Shown one piece after another: positions 16,324-25,683 of a stretch of 59,591 nt of DNA. The translations under genes and the position numbers were made by a program. Where the stretch lies: positions 73,272 through 132,862 of the forward strand of contig CANIBP010000007.1 in NCBI GenBank assembly GCA_947466075.1, read 5' to 3'. Under the pieces are notes generated by a model. It saw only the letters and a list, made by a program, of their open reading frames with translations. It had not been told where the DNA came from and ran no database searches. Numbering within the stretch: the first letter of the stretch is position 1; every line of letters begins with the position of its first letter. The stretch comes from Verrucomicrobiaceae bacterium (GTDB lineage: Bacteria; Verrucomicrobiota; Verrucomicrobiia; Verrucomicrobiales; Verrucomicrobiaceae).

Positions 16324-19307
16324 GATACTTCAAAGCCATGACGCGCGGCCTTCTCGTTTCCATTCTCTTTGTTTCGACCTCGATCTTCGCAGCACCTGCG
16401 AAGGTAAAGTTCAATCGCGATGTGCGTCCAATTCTCTCGGACAAGTGTTTCTTCTGCCACGGCCCCGACCCGAAGAAGCGTGAGGCTGACTTGCGCTTGG
16501 ATCAACGTGACGCGGCTGTGGAAGCAAAGGCGTTTGTGCCTGGCAAAGCGGAAGTGAGCGAGATGATCCAGCGCATCCTCACCACGGATGCCGATGACCA
16601 CATGCCTCCGGCCAAATCCAAGCTCGGCGACCTGACCAAGGATGAAATTGCCATCTTGAAGCAGTGGATCGACGAAGGTGCCGAGTATGAGTCGCATTGG
16701 GCATTCATTTCGCTGAAGCCAGAAGCGACGAAGGATCAAAGTATCGACAAAATAGTCAGCGCTGGCCTTGCTGAACGCGGATTGAAGCTTCAACCCGAAG
16801 CGACGCCGGAAACACTCATTCGCCGCCTCAGTTTCGATCTCACCGGTCTTCCTCCCTCACCAGAGGAAATCACCGCTTTCGTCACCGAGCATCAATTCGA
16901 TCCAGCATCAAGCATCCAGCATCTGGTGACGAAGCTTCTCGCTTCACCGCATTACGGCGAGCGCATGGCGGTGGACTGGCTCGATGTGGCGCGCTACGCG
17001 GACAGCTACGGCTTCCAGGTGGATCGCGAACGCGAGGTGTGGCCATGGCGCGACTGGGTGGTGAAGGCGTTCAATGACAACCTGCCGTATGACAAGTTCG
17101 TGACCTGGCAGCTTGCAGGTGATCTGCTGCCAAATGCCACGGACGAGCAAATCCTCGCCACCGCGTTCAATCGCCTGCATCAGCAGGAAAATGAAGGCGG
17201 CAGCGTTGAAGAGGAGTATCGCGTCGAATACATCGCAGATCGCGTGCAGACCGTCTCGACAGCCTTCCTTGGATTAACCTTCGAGTGTTCGCGCTGCCAC
17301 GATCACAAGTATGACCCGATCACGCAGAAGGACTATTACGGGCTGTTCTCGATGCTGCAAAACATCGACGAAGCCGGTCTTTACTCCTTCTTCACCCCTT
17401 CCCCGCCGACACCTGCGATGATGCTGATGGATCAGCCTGCGAAGGACAAAATGGCCGCACTCAAGGCCAAGGTGGCAGCCTTGGATAAGCCCAAGACAAC
17501 CACGCCGCCTAACCTAAGCCGCGATGAACTGGCTCACTTCACGTTTGATGAGATGAAGGGCAACAAGCTGGCCGATTCGCTGCATGCCACACCTCCACCG
17601 CAGCCCAAGAAGGACGCCAAGGACAAAGGGCCGCCTGATCCCGCTGCCGTGCTGAAAGGCGAGAACAAGCTGGTTCCCGGCAAACTCGGCAATGCGATCC
17701 AATTCACCGGCGATGACGCGGTGGACACGCCGCTGGGCAACTTCCAACGCCACGAGCCCTTCAGCGTATCGCTGTGGATCCAGACTCCAGACGCGAAGGA
17801 TCGCGCGGTGGTGTTTCATCGCTCCCAGGCCTGGACGGATGCAGCAAGCCGCGGCTACGAGCTTTTGATTGAGGAAGGTAAGCTCAAGTGGTCGCTGATT
17901 CACTTCTGGCCGGGCAATGCGATCAGCATTCGCACGAAGGAGAACATTCCGCTGAAGCAGTGGCTGCAAGTGCTCGTGACCTATGATGGCAGCAGCCGGG
18001 CCGATGGCTTGAAGATCTTCGTCGATGGTAAGCAAGCCGCCGTGGAGATAATCAAAGACGACCTGACGAAAACCATCACGGGTGGTGGCCATGACAACAT
18101 CAGCCTCGGCGAGCGCATGCGGGATCGCGGCTTCAAAGGCGGGCTAATCGATGACTTCCGCGTCTTTGGCCGCGATGTGACTACAGAGACAAATGCAGAA
18201 CTGCAAAAGGCACGAGCCGAGCTGTTTGCGTTTCAGGATGCACAGAAGGAAATCATGGTCATGAAAGAACTGCCACAGCCGAAGAAGACCTACGTGCTCA
18301 CTCGTGGCGAGTATGACAAGCGCGGTGAAGAAGTCGGCCCCACGACTCCGGCGTCGCTGTCACCCTTTCCAAAGGGAGCGCCGAAGAACCGCCACGGCTA
18401 CGCGCAGTGGCTCACCGCGCCAGAGCATCCGCTCATGGCGCGAGTTACGGTGAACCGCTTGTGGCAGAGCTTGTTTGGTCGCGGCTTGGTGAAGACCACG
18501 GAAGACTTCGGCAGCCAGGGCGAGAGGCCGTTGTATCCCGAACTGCTCGATTATCTGGCGATGAAGTTCCTCCAAAGCGGCTGGGATGTGAAGGCGCTGG
18601 TGAAGGAGATCGTCACGAGCCAAGTCTATCGCCAAAACAGCTTCGCCGATGCCAAAACGATGGCGGATGATCCCGAAAACCAATGGCTTGCCCGTGGACC
18701 ACGCTTCCGCCTGCCAGCCGAAATGATCCGCGACAACGCTCTCGCCGCCGCAGGCTTGATCAAACTCACTGTCGGTGGCCCGCCCGTGCATGCCTATGAG
18801 ATGTCAGAGGCCTTTAAGCCCGTCACTCCTGGCGCAGGCGACACCCTCTATCGCCGCAGTCTCTACTCCAACTGGCGCCGCACCAGCCCACCACCCGCCA
18901 TGGTCGCCTTTGATGCTCCACGACGCGCCGTGTGTATTTCGCGACGCGAACGCACCGATTCACCACTCCAAGCGCTCATTCTGCTCAACGGCGTGCAATA
19001 CGTCGAAGCCGCCCGAGTACTCGGCGAGAAGCTGCACCTCGAAGCGAAGGGCGATCTGTCCAAGATGATCGAACTCGGCTTTCTGCGCTGCCTGAGCCGC
19101 AAACCGGATGCGAAGGAGGTGCAGATCTGCACACAGCTTTATCAGGAACAGCTCACGCATTTCAAAGCGGTGCCGAAAGAAGCCGAGGAACTGCTGAAAA
19201 CGGGGAACGCCAAGCGCGATGCTTCCGTTCCAATGCCTGAAGCTGCCGCTGCGGCTGTTCTCGCCCAAGCTTTGATGAATCATGACGCCTGCGTCGTTAA
19301 ACGCTAA
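16320..19307 (+). CDS. PSD1 protein 2 with LamG-like insert
   Basis: At 995 residues this is the largest PSD1 protein here. The GTG at 16320 gives a 4-base overlap with the DUF1501 gene; the ATG at 16338 is an alternative. A signal peptide ends near AAPAK. PSCyt1 carries CFFCH (about 41-45) and LKQWIDEGAEYE. DUF1549 spans about 155-345 with GERMAVDWLDVARYADS and CSRCHDHKYDP. An insert at about 395-630 looks like a concanavalin-A/LamG domain (LAHFTFDEMKGNKLADS, PFSVSLWIQTP, KIFVDGKQAAVE, GGLIDDFRVFGRDV). DUF1553 follows (MARVTVNRLWQSLFGRGLVKT). The LamG domain suggests carbohydrate or surface binding. The gene is third in the AraC-linked cluster. Confidence 0.92.
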   Translation: MRYFKAMTRGLLVSILFVSTSIFAAPAKVKFNRDVRPILSDKCFFCHGPDPKKREADLRLDQRDAAVEAKAFVPGKAEVSEMIQRILTTDADDHMPPAKSKLGDLTKDEIAILKQWIDEGAEYESHWAFISLKPEATKDQSIDKIVSAGLAERGLKLQPEATPETLIRRLSFDLTGLPPSPEEITAFVTEHQFDPASSIQHLVTKLLASPHYGERMAVDWLDVARYADSYGFQVDREREVWPWRDWVVKAFNDNLPYDKFVTWQLAGDLLPNATDEQILATAFNRLHQQENEGGSVEEEYRVEYIADRVQTVSTAFLGLTFECSRCHDHKYDPITQKDYYGLFSMLQNIDEAGLYSFFTPSPPTPAMMLMDQPAKDKMAALKAKVAALDKPKTTTPPNLSRDELAHFTFDEMKGNKLADSLHATPPPQPKKDAKDKGPPDPAAVLKGENKLVPGKLGNAIQFTGDDAVDTPLGNFQRHEPFSVSLWIQTPDAKDRAVVFHRSQAWTDAASRGYELLIEEGKLKWSLIHFWPGNAISIRTKENIPLKQWLQVLVTYDGSSRADGLKIFVDGKQAAVEIIKDDLTKTITGGGHDNISLGERMRDRGFKGGLIDDFRVFGRDVTTETNAELQKARAELFAFQDAQKEIMVMKELPQPKKTYVLTRGEYDKRGEEVGPTTPASLSPFPKGAPKNRHGYAQWLTAPEHPLMARVTVNRLWQSLFGRGLVKTTEDFGSQGERPLYPELLDYLAMKFLQSGWDVKALVKEIVTSQVYRQNSFADAKTMADDPENQWLARGPRFRLPAEMIRDNALAAAGLIKLTVGGPPVHAYEMSEAFKPVTPGAGDTLYRRSLYSNWRRTSPPPAMVAFDAPRRAVCISRRERTDSPLQALILLNGVQYVEAARVLGEKLHLEAKGDLSKMIELGFLRCLSRKPDAKEVQICTQLYQEQLTHFKAVPKEAEELLKTGNAKRDASVPMPEAAAAAVLAQALMNHDACVVKR

Positions 19308-19320
19308 CCGAGTCCATTTG

Positions 19321-20739
19321 ATGAACACTCTTCCCATGTTTGATCGCCGTTCCTTCCTAAATCGTTTTGGTTTGGGCCTCGGTGGCATCGCTTTGAATGA
19401 GATGCTGGCGAAAGCCTCGTCACCTGCAGACCATGGAGTGCTGGGCGGCACGCATTTTGCCCCGAAGGCGAAGCGTATCATTTATCTGTTCATGTCGGGC
19501 GGGCCGTCGCATCTGGATCTGTTTGATTACAAGCCCGTGTTGAACCAGCGGAACGGCGAGCAGCTTCCCGACTCAGTGCGCGGTGGACAGCGGCTGACGG
19601 GGATGTCGGGGAATCAATCGTCGATTCCGATGGTGGGATCACCGTTCAAGTTCACGCAACATGGACAGGCAGGTGAATGGTTCAGCGAATTGCTGCCGCA
19701 CACGGCAAGCATCGCGGACGACATCTGCGTGGCGCGATCGATGTTCACTGAATCGATCAACCACGGACCAGGAGTGACGTTTTTCCAGACGGGATCGCAG
19801 ATCGCGGGGCGGCCGAGTTTTGGCTCATGGCTGAGTTATGGCCTTGGTGCGGACAATGCGAATCTGCCGTCGTTCACGGTGCTGATCACGAAGGGAAAAG
19901 GCGGACAGCCACTGGGATCGCATCTGTGGGGCAGCGGCTTTTTACCGACGAAGCATCAAGGCGTGCTGTTTCGAGCAGCGAAGGACCCGGTGCTCTATCT
20001 CGGCAATCCGGCTGGTGTGAGCGCGGACAGCCGAAGGCTGATGCTGGATCGCCTGAAGGAGCTGCATCAGCATCAATTCGCCGCAACGCCGGACGCGGAG
20101 ATTCAGAATCGCATTGATCACTATGAAATGGCCTTCCGCATGCAGACGAGCATTCCCGAAGTGACGGATCTGAGCGATGAGCCGCAGCATGTGCTCGACA
20201 GCTATGGGACAGATGTGAAGACGCCGGGCACGTTTGCCGCGAACTGCCTGCAAGCGCGTCGTCTCGCTGAAAAGGGCGTGCGTTTCATTCAACTCTATCA
20301 TCAGGATTGGGATCATCACGGCGGTCTGCCGGGTGCGTTACCGAGGCTGTGCAAGGAGACGGATCAACCGGCTGCGGCGTTGGTCAAAGATCTCAAACAA
20401 CGTGGCTTGCTCGATGACACGCTGGTCGTCTGGGGCGGTGAATTTGGCCGCACAGCGTATTGCCAGGGCAAGATCAGCACGAACTTCGGCCGCGATCATC
20501 ATCCGCGCTGCTTCAGCGCTTGGTTCGCGGGCGGCGGCATCAAGGCGGGCTCGGTGTATGGCGAGACGGACGACTTTGGCTACAACACGGTCAAGGACGG
20601 CCTGCACATCCACGATTTCCACGCCACACTTATGCACCTGCTCGGCATCGACCACGAACGGCTGACGTACAAGTTCCAGGGGCGGCGCTACCGGCTCACG
20701 GATGTGCATGGGAAGCTGGTAAAGGGCATCATAGCGTAG
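19321..20739 (+). CDS. DUF1501 protein 2, Tat-exported
   Basis: I chose the ATG at 19321, 13 bases after the previous stop, giving 472 residues; an ATG at 19282 inside the previous gene is possible but adds a tail before the signal. The twin-arginine-type signal is [22 protein letters not shown]1501 landmarks are [92 protein letters not shown] and a C-terminal [20 protein letters not shown]. It forms a second consecutive pair with PSD1 protein 2. A hairpin directly after the stop probably ends the transcript before hisB. Confidence 0.92.
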   Translation: MNTLPMFDRRSFLNRFGLGLGGIALNEMLAKASSPADHGVLGGTHFAPKAKRIIYLFMSGGPSHLDLFDYKPVLNQRNGEQLPDSVRGGQRLTGMSGNQSSIPMVGSPFKFTQHGQAGEWFSELLPHTASIADDICVARSMFTESINHGPGVTFFQTGSQIAGRPSFGSWLSYGLGADNANLPSFTVLITKGKGGQPLGSHLWGSGFLPTKHQGVLFRAAKDPVLYLGNPAGVSADSRRLMLDRLKELHQHQFAATPDAEIQNRIDHYEMAFRMQTSIPEVTDLSDEPQHVLDSYGTDVKTPGTFAANCLQARRLAEKGVRFIQLYHQDWDHHGGLPGALPRLCKETDQPAAALVKDLKQRGLLDDTLVVWGGEFGRTAYCQGKISTNFGRDHHPRCFSAWFAGGGIKAGSVYGETDDFGYNTVKDGLHIHDFHATLMHLLGIDHERLTYKFQGRRYRLTDVHGKLVKGIIA

Positions 20740-20759
20740 AGCGAGCGTGTGCTTGCTCT
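20738..20759 (+). terminator. Hairpin after the PSD1/DUF1501 cluster
   Basis: Arms agagcgagc (20738-20746) and gcttgctct (20751-20759) pair over nine positions with one G-T wobble and a gtgt loop. The hairpin overlaps the DUF1501 stop codon. No T-run follows, so it is either a weak terminator or a structure in the hisB leader. The first possible hisB ATG (20760) lies immediately after it. Confidence 0.4.
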
Positions 20760-20789
20760 ATGGCGGGAATGCGTGTTCATTCACGGCTC

Positions 20790-21392
20790 ATGAGCCAAGC
20801 CAGAACCGCCAAGCAGCACCGTAAAACCGCCGAGACGGACATTGAGATCGAACTCAATGTCGATGGGAGCGGCAAAGCGCAGATCGACACGGGAGTGCCG
20901 TTCTTTGACCACATGCTGACGTTGTTCGCAAAACACGGCCTGTTTGACCTCAAGGTGAAAGTCGTGGGTGACATCGAAGTCGATTACCACCACACGGTGG
21001 AGGACACGGGCATCGTGCTGGGCAACTGTTTCCGCGAGGCCTTGGGCAACAAGGCGGGCATCGTGCGTTATGGCTTTTGGCTTCTTCCTATGGATGAAAC
21101 GCTCGCCGAAGTCGCGCTCGACCTCAGTGGTCGATCTTTCCTGAGCTATCACGCACCGGAGAATGTCGAAGCCATCGGTGGTGTGAACCGTTTCAGCTAT
21201 CAGCTCGTGGAGGAATTCCTGCGCGCCTTCGCCTCGAGCCTGCTAGCGACACTTCATGTCGAAATCCGCCGCGGACGCGATGCTCATCACATGGCGGAGG
21301 CCATTTTTAAAGGCCTCGCACGTGCGCTGGATGCGGCCACGAAACTTGATCCACGCGTCACCGGCATCCCCAGCACGAAGGACGTTCTGTGA
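20790..21392 (+). CDS. hisB: Imidazoleglycerol-phosphate dehydratase
   Basis: HisB removes water from imidazoleglycerol phosphate to give imidazoleacetol phosphate in histidine synthesis; it is a Mn-dependent cytoplasmic enzyme. The 200-residue monofunctional form (no phosphatase half) has the two repeated metal-binding halves: [13 protein letters not shown] with [15 protein letters not shown], and [25 protein letters not shown]. The start at 20790 ([13 protein letters not shown]) gives the usual length; an in-frame ATG at 20760 would add ten residues. The stop TGA shares one base with the hisH ATG, so the pair is translationally coupled. The rest of the his pathway is not in the window. Confidence 0.95.
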   Translation: MSQARTAKQHRKTAETDIEIELNVDGSGKAQIDTGVPFFDHMLTLFAKHGLFDLKVKVVGDIEVDYHHTVEDTGIVLGNCFREALGNKAGIVRYGFWLLPMDETLAEVALDLSGRSFLSYHAPENVEAIGGVNRFSYQLVEEFLRAFASSLLATLHVEIRRGRDAHHMAEAIFKGLARALDAATKLDPRVTGIPSTKDVL

Positions 21393-22012
21393 TGAAACTC
21401 GGTGTGCTTGATTATGGCGCGGGAAACCTGCGCAGCGTGTTGAATGCCTTCGAGGCCATCGGAGCGCATGCGAATCTCGTGACGAAGCCTGCGGACTTCG
21501 ACGGCATCGATGTACTCGTGTTTCCTGGACAGGGTGCGTTCGGCGACTCCGTGCGCATCTTGAAGGAAACCGGGCTGTGGGAACCGCTGCGGGCCTGGTT
21601 GAAGGCGGAGAAACCTTATCTCGGCATCTGCCTCGGTTATCAGCTTCTGTTCGAAAGCAGCGAGGAGTGCCCAGGACTCGAAGGATTGTGCGCTGTGGCT
21701 GGCAAAGTGCGCAAATTCGATGCGGCGAGCGGTATGAAGATTCCGCACATGGGCTGGAATGTGGCGCAGTGGGAAACGAGTCAGTCAGCGGTGTGGAACG
21801 GCCTGCCAAACCCGACATACATTTATTTCGTTCACTCCTATTACCCCGAGGTGAAGGATGAATCACTGGCGCTCTGTCGCACCGACTACGGCGTGAGTTT
21901 CATCAGCGGCATCGCGAAAAAAAATCTCGTCGCAGTGCAGTTTCACCCAGAAAAAAGCCAGGAAGCGGGACTAACGTTGCTGCGGAATGCGCTCAAGGTG
22001 CTGGAGCAGTAA
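21392..22012 (+). CDS. hisH: Imidazole glycerol phosphate synthase, glutamine amidotransferase subunit
   Basis: HisH hydrolyses glutamine and channels ammonia to HisF, forming imidazoleglycerol phosphate and AICAR. The protein of 206 residues starts at the ATG overlapping the hisB stop ([16 protein letters not shown]). It is a class I glutamine amidotransferase: the nucleophile elbow is YLGICLGYQLLFESSEE with Cys at about residue 83, and the catalytic His-Glu pair is in VAVQFHPEKSQ near residues 185-187. The oxyanion region is FPGQGAFGD. hisF and hisA are not adjacent. The gene converges directly on ybeY; the two stop codons abut (TAATTA). Confidence 0.96.
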   Translation: MKLGVLDYGAGNLRSVLNAFEAIGAHANLVTKPADFDGIDVLVFPGQGAFGDSVRILKETGLWEPLRAWLKAEKPYLGICLGYQLLFESSEECPGLEGLCAVAGKVRKFDAASGMKIPHMGWNVAQWETSQSAVWNGLPNPTYIYFVHSYYPEVKDESLALCRTDYGVSFISGIAKKNLVAVQFHPEKSQEAGLTLLRNALKVLEQ

Positions 22013-22453
22013 TTAAACAGCCTTCATGGCTTCGCGCAGGATGCTTTCCTGTCGCTGCGCCATCTCCCGTGCTTCATCGGCATCGTGATCGTCCCAGCCA
22101 GCGAGGTGCATGAGGCCATGAATGAGGTAGAGAGCGATTTCGTGATCGACAGACTTACCGTGGTCCAATCCCTGACGCTGGGCAGTGTCGGCACTAATGA
22201 GAATTTCGCCGTGGTGGAAGGTGATGACGTCGGTGGGCGTGGGATCGTCAAGAAAATCGCCATGCACTCGCGCGATATCCTCATCATCGACAATGGTGAT
22301 CTCAATCTCTGGCAGTGATACGAGCGGTGCATCGGGCGATTTGAGGACAGCGAGGCATCCGGGGAGAGCAGCTTTGCCGATGCGGCGCAGCCAAGGCAGC
22401 GGGATGGCGTGCGCTTTCTGACGGTTGTAGATGCGGAGCTTCGGCAGCGGCAT
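22013..22453 (-). CDS. ybeY: Endoribonuclease YbeY (rRNA maturation)
   Basis: YbeY is a zinc-dependent single-strand endoribonuclease needed for 16S rRNA 3'-end maturation and ribosome quality control. The 146-residue product has the hallmark zinc motif HGLMHLAGWDDHD (about 115-127, consensus HGxLHLxGyDH) and the preceding TDVITFHHGEILIS. Its ATG overlaps the stop of the 7TM-HD gene by one base (TGATG). The order phoH, HD phosphohydrolase, ybeY is a well-known conserved cluster, which supports the identification. The distal end abuts hisH. Confidence 0.95.
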   Translation of the reverse strand: MPLPKLRIYNRQKAHAIPLPWLRRIGKAALPGCLAVLKSPDAPLVSLPEIEITIVDDEDIARVHGDFLDDPTPTDVITFHHGEILISADTAQRQGLDHGKSVDHEIALYLIHGLMHLAGWDDHDADEAREMAQRQESILREAMKAV

Positions 22454-24174
22454 CAGGCGGCAGAGGCGGGAGGCGATTTACGACTGCGGCTTTTTTTGGC
22501 GGCGGCCTCGGCAGCAGGGCCGGCAAAGGAGGCTTCGACGATCTTCATCGACGAGGTCGTGGGTGCTTCGCTCTCATCGCGGGCCAGACGTGGCTTTGGC
22601 TCGTCACGCAATCCCATCGTGGACGCAGGCGTGGCTTCGTTGGCTTTTTGATATTTGATGCGGCCATGCATCATGCTGAGCAGCGTCTTGGCAAAGCTAG
22701 CCTTCACCTTGGCAAGTTCGGCGATGGTGAGATCGCATTCATCAAGCTGGCCATCGAGCATGCGGGCCTGCACGATTTCGGCGATCATCGTTTCGATGCG
22801 CGAGGCGTTGGGTTTTTCGAGAGTGCGCGAGGCGCTCTCGACGGCATCGGCGAGTGAGATGATGGCGGCTTCCTTGAACTGCGGCTTCGGTCCGGGATAG
22901 CGGAAGGTTTCTTCGCTGACCTGCGGAACGTCGTCTTCCTTGGCCTTCGACTGCTTCACGAGGCGCTCCATTTCCGCTTTTTGATCGAGTGCCTGACGGT
23001 AGAAATACCACGCGAGCGAGGTGCCGTGGTGCTGCTCGATCACGTCGATGATGCGCGAGTTGAGGTTGTGCTTGATGGCGAGATCGACGCCGTCTTTGAC
23101 ATGCGCGATGATGACGAGGGCGCTCATGCGCGGCGTGAGATCGTCATGCGGATTGGCCGACGGATCCATGTTTTCGACGAAGTACTCAGGCTTGCTGAGC
23201 TTGCCGATGTCATGGAAGTAGGCACTCACACGGCACATGCTGGCACGGGCACCGATGGTTTCGGCGGCGGCTTCGGCGAGATTCGCGACAACGAGGCTGT
23301 GATGGTAGGTGCCGGGGGCTTCGATGCTCAAACGACGCATGAGTGGATGGTTCAGGTCGCCGAGTTCGAGCCAGGACACATCGGTGGTGACGCCAAACAC
23401 GCTTTCGAGCACGGGAACCAAGCCGCCGACGGCCATGCCGGTGATGATGCCAATGATGAGCGGCAAGCCGATCATGCGGCCGATTTGCTCCTCCATGATC
23501 ACGCCAGCGGCTTCATGCAGTAGCAGCGAAAAAGCCATCGCCACGACACCGACATAAAGTCCGGCCATGAAGAGGCGATTGCGGCGGCTGACACGTTTGG
23601 TGAGCAGCACACCGGTAAAGCCGATCAGTGCCGAGGTGGCCATGAAAGTAGGTGCGGAAACTGAAACGCAGATCAGCACGCCAAAGAGTGTGGCGTAAAT
23701 GGCCCCAAACAAGCCAATGCGACGGCCCAAGATCACCGAGAGCACCAGCGGACCAAAAGCATGCGGCAGAACGATAGCTTTGAGTGTTTTGCCCCAACTC
23801 AGACCAGCGGACAGGTCCAGCGTAAAAACGATGAGTGCCAGATGCATCAGCAGCGTGCCGAGTACGAGAAGCAGGATACTGTTGTCGCTGATCTGTTCGC
23901 GCAAAGCCACGCGTTCATGCGCAACGAGTGCGAAACCGATCGCGGCGGCATACAGCGCATGCAGCCAAGTCAGAGCTGGCAACCCGTCTTCGACATGTGT
24001 GCCCAACCGCATCAGCACAGCGACACCAATAAAGAACAGAACATAGACTCCAACGGTCCCAGCCGGATGCGTGCGCATCTCGTCAAATAAATCGCCCTCC
24101 TGGTGCTTTCGGCGGGTTTTACCGCAAGAAAGCCCTTCGCGTTGAAGTCTGGCCCGACGAATGGACTCGAACAT
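22453..24174 (-). CDS. 7TM-HD family phosphohydrolase (PgpH-like), lacking the extracellular domain
   Basis: The 573-residue protein has several membrane helices (about 39-290) followed by a cytoplasmic HD domain. The HD domain has GTYHHSLVVANLAEAAAE, then SAYFHDIGKLSKPEYF, VIIAHVKDGVDLA and ISLADAVESASRTLEKP. Related PgpH proteins hydrolyse cyclic di-AMP. Unlike PgpH, which carries a large extracellular domain after its first helix, this protein goes straight from a 38-residue cytoplasmic N-terminus into consecutive helices. The C-terminal tail is Lys/Arg/Ala-rich and probably disordered. It lies between phoH (30 bases upstream) and ybeY (1-base overlap). Confidence 0.9.
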   Translation of the reverse strand: MFESIRRARLQREGLSCGKTRRKHQEGDLFDEMRTHPAGTVGVYVLFFIGVAVLMRLGTHVEDGLPALTWLHALYAAAIGFALVAHERVALREQISDNSILLLVLGTLLMHLALIVFTLDLSAGLSWGKTLKAIVLPHAFGPLVLSVILGRRIGLFGAIYATLFGVLICVSVSAPTFMATSALIGFTGVLLTKRVSRRNRLFMAGLYVGVVAMAFSLLLHEAAGVIMEEQIGRMIGLPLIIGIITGMAVGGLVPVLESVFGVTTDVSWLELGDLNHPLMRRLSIEAPGTYHHSLVVANLAEAAAETIGARASMCRVSAYFHDIGKLSKPEYFVENMDPSANPHDDLTPRMSALVIIAHVKDGVDLAIKHNLNSRIIDVIEQHHGTSLAWYFYRQALDQKAEMERLVKQSKAKEDDVPQVSEETFRYPGPKPQFKEAAIISLADAVESASRTLEKPNASRIETMIAEIVQARMLDGQLDECDLTIAELAKVKASFAKTLLSMMHGRIKYQKANEATPASTMGLRDEPKPRLARDESEAPTTSSMKIVEASFAGPAAEAAAKKSRSRKSPPASAA

Positions 24175-24204
24175 GTTTTGGGTGAGGGGGTGGCGGCGAA
24201 GCTA

Positions 24205-25230
24205 TCACATATCCGGGGTCGGACAAGAATCTTTCCCCAGCCCTTCGGCCTCTGGGTGTCGTTGTGGCTCATTTTTACGGGCTCGACCCGCTTGATAGGC
24301 CTCAATAATACGCTGAACGACCGGCAGCCGGACGATGTCCTTCGGTGCAAAATTGACGAAACGCACGCCCTCCACGTCCTGGAGTAACTCAACCGCCTCC
24401 TTCAAACCTGACTTCACGTTGCGACGAAGGTCAATCTGTGACGGATCGCCCGTAACCACGCAGCGCGCACCGTCGCCGAGACGAGTAAGAAACATAAGCA
24501 TCTGCTCGGTGGTCGTGTTTTGGGCCTCGTCGAGGATGATGAAAGCATTTTTGAGCGTGCGGCCACGCATGTAGGCCAGCGGGGCGATCTCGATGCTACC
24601 ACGTTCAATCAGACGCTCGGCTTCTTCGGGATCGAGCATGTCGTAGAGTGCATCGTAGAGCGGGCGCAGGTAGGGGAAGATTTTCTCTTTGAGATCCCCG
24701 GGTAAAAAACCCAGCGCTTCACCGGCCTCAACGGCGGGGCGGGTCAAAACAAGACGCTGCACGACTTTTTCCTTCAACCAGTGCAATCCCTGGGCCATCG
24801 CGAGGTAGGTCTTGCCCGTGCCAGCGGGACCGACGCCGAACACGACTTCGCTTTCACGCATGGCCTGCACATAGGCGATCTGACCACGTGTTTTGGCCAG
24901 CACGGCGGGCCGTTTGCTGGAACCGAGCAGTTTCAACTGCATGATCGCCTCCGCAGGCGCATCGCCGACTTCACGCTGAACGCTTTCGATGACGAGGCGC
25001 ACCATCGCGAAGGATACCTCACCACCTTGACGGCGCACTTTTTCGAGCTGCATGAACACCTCACGGGCTGCGGGAATCTTGTCATCATCCCCTTCAATCC
25101 GCACCCAGCCTTCACGGCTGGTCACATTCACGCCAAACGTATCCGCCACGAGCCGCAGACTGCCGATGTCATTGCCAATCAGCTTCTGCAGAAACTGCGG
25201 CGTCTCATAGGTGAGCGTGGCGACGGGCAT
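24205..25230 (-). CDS. phoH: PhoH family ATPase
   Basis: A cytoplasmic P-loop NTPase of 341 residues, typical for PhoH/PhoL. The N-terminal region resembles a KH-like RNA-binding fold (LRLVADTFGVNVTSREGWVRI). The ATPase core has Walker A GPAGTGKTYLAMA (about 135-147), VLTRPAVEAGEALGFLPGDL, Walker B AFIILDEAQNTTTEQM and VVTGDPSQIDL. PhoH-like proteins cooperate with YbeY and RNA metabolism, matching the neighbourhood. The start ATG overlaps by one base the stop of the small exported protein upstream (TGATG), so this operon begins with secreted proteins. The C-terminus ends in a Glu/Pro/Lys tail. Confidence 0.95.
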   Translation of the reverse strand: MPVATLTYETPQFLQKLIGNDIGSLRLVADTFGVNVTSREGWVRIEGDDDKIPAAREVFMQLEKVRRQGGEVSFAMVRLVIESVQREVGDAPAEAIMQLKLLGSSKRPAVLAKTRGQIAYVQAMRESEVVFGVGPAGTGKTYLAMAQGLHWLKEKVVQRLVLTRPAVEAGEALGFLPGDLKEKIFPYLRPLYDALYDMLDPEEAERLIERGSIEIAPLAYMRGRTLKNAFIILDEAQNTTTEQMLMFLTRLGDGARCVVTGDPSQIDLRRNVKSGLKEAVELLQDVEGVRFVNFAPKDIVRLPVVQRIIEAYQAGRARKNEPQRHPEAEGLGKDSCPTPDM

Positions 25231-25670
25231 CAGCGATAACCATATGCCAGCGCCCAGAGCACGGCTGGCTCCTTCTTCGATTTCAGCTCGAAGACAATCT
25301 TGTAAGTGCCGGTTTTCGGCGGGTTCACACGGACACTCATGAAAAACTTGTCTGCCTTTGCATTGATCTGCACGGGCTGGTTTTTTTCATCGAAGACCTT
25401 CATGTCGAGCGTCACTCCCTCTTGGCTCGTGCCGAGCCAGAATGCGTACTCGTTGCCTTTGAAAAGCTGGTGCGTGATCATGAGTTTCTGACCACTCTTA
25501 ACCTCGCCGTTCCAGTAGTCTTCACGCACGATGAACCCCTGCTCCACAAACGGCGTGGCAGCCTCCATGGCGAAATCATGCGCCTCGTCCACTGTAGCGT
25601 AACTGAATGTCGCGGCTACCAGCACCAAAGCGGCACAGGCGACTTTTCCAAAAGATGAGTTCATGCGCAT
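25230..25670 (-). CDS. Small exported protein of unknown function
   Basis: I do not recognise a family. The product has 146 residues with a signal peptide (about 3-25, ending FSYAT) and a mature part of about 120 residues rich in beta strands: LMITHQLFKGNEYAFWLG, VTLDMKVFDEKNQPVQ, FFMSVRVNPPKTGTYKIVF. The last of these resembles the strand pattern of small periplasmic PPC/C2-like beta-sandwich domains. It has no cysteine in the mature part and is not a lipoprotein. It is coupled to phoH by a 1-base overlap and preceded by another exported protein. Confidence 0.75.
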   Translation of the reverse strand: MRMNSSFGKVACAALVLVAATFSYATVDEAHDFAMEAATPFVEQGFIVREDYWNGEVKSGQKLMITHQLFKGNEYAFWLGTSQEGVTLDMKVFDEKNQPVQINAKADKFFMSVRVNPPKTGTYKIVFELKSKKEPAVLWALAYGYR

Positions 25671-25683
25671 GACGTTTACAAAT

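Noticed and set aside
20460..20789. Extended N-terminus of the hisB frame
   Set aside because: The region is the DUF1501 3' end read in another frame; HisB homology begins after 20790.
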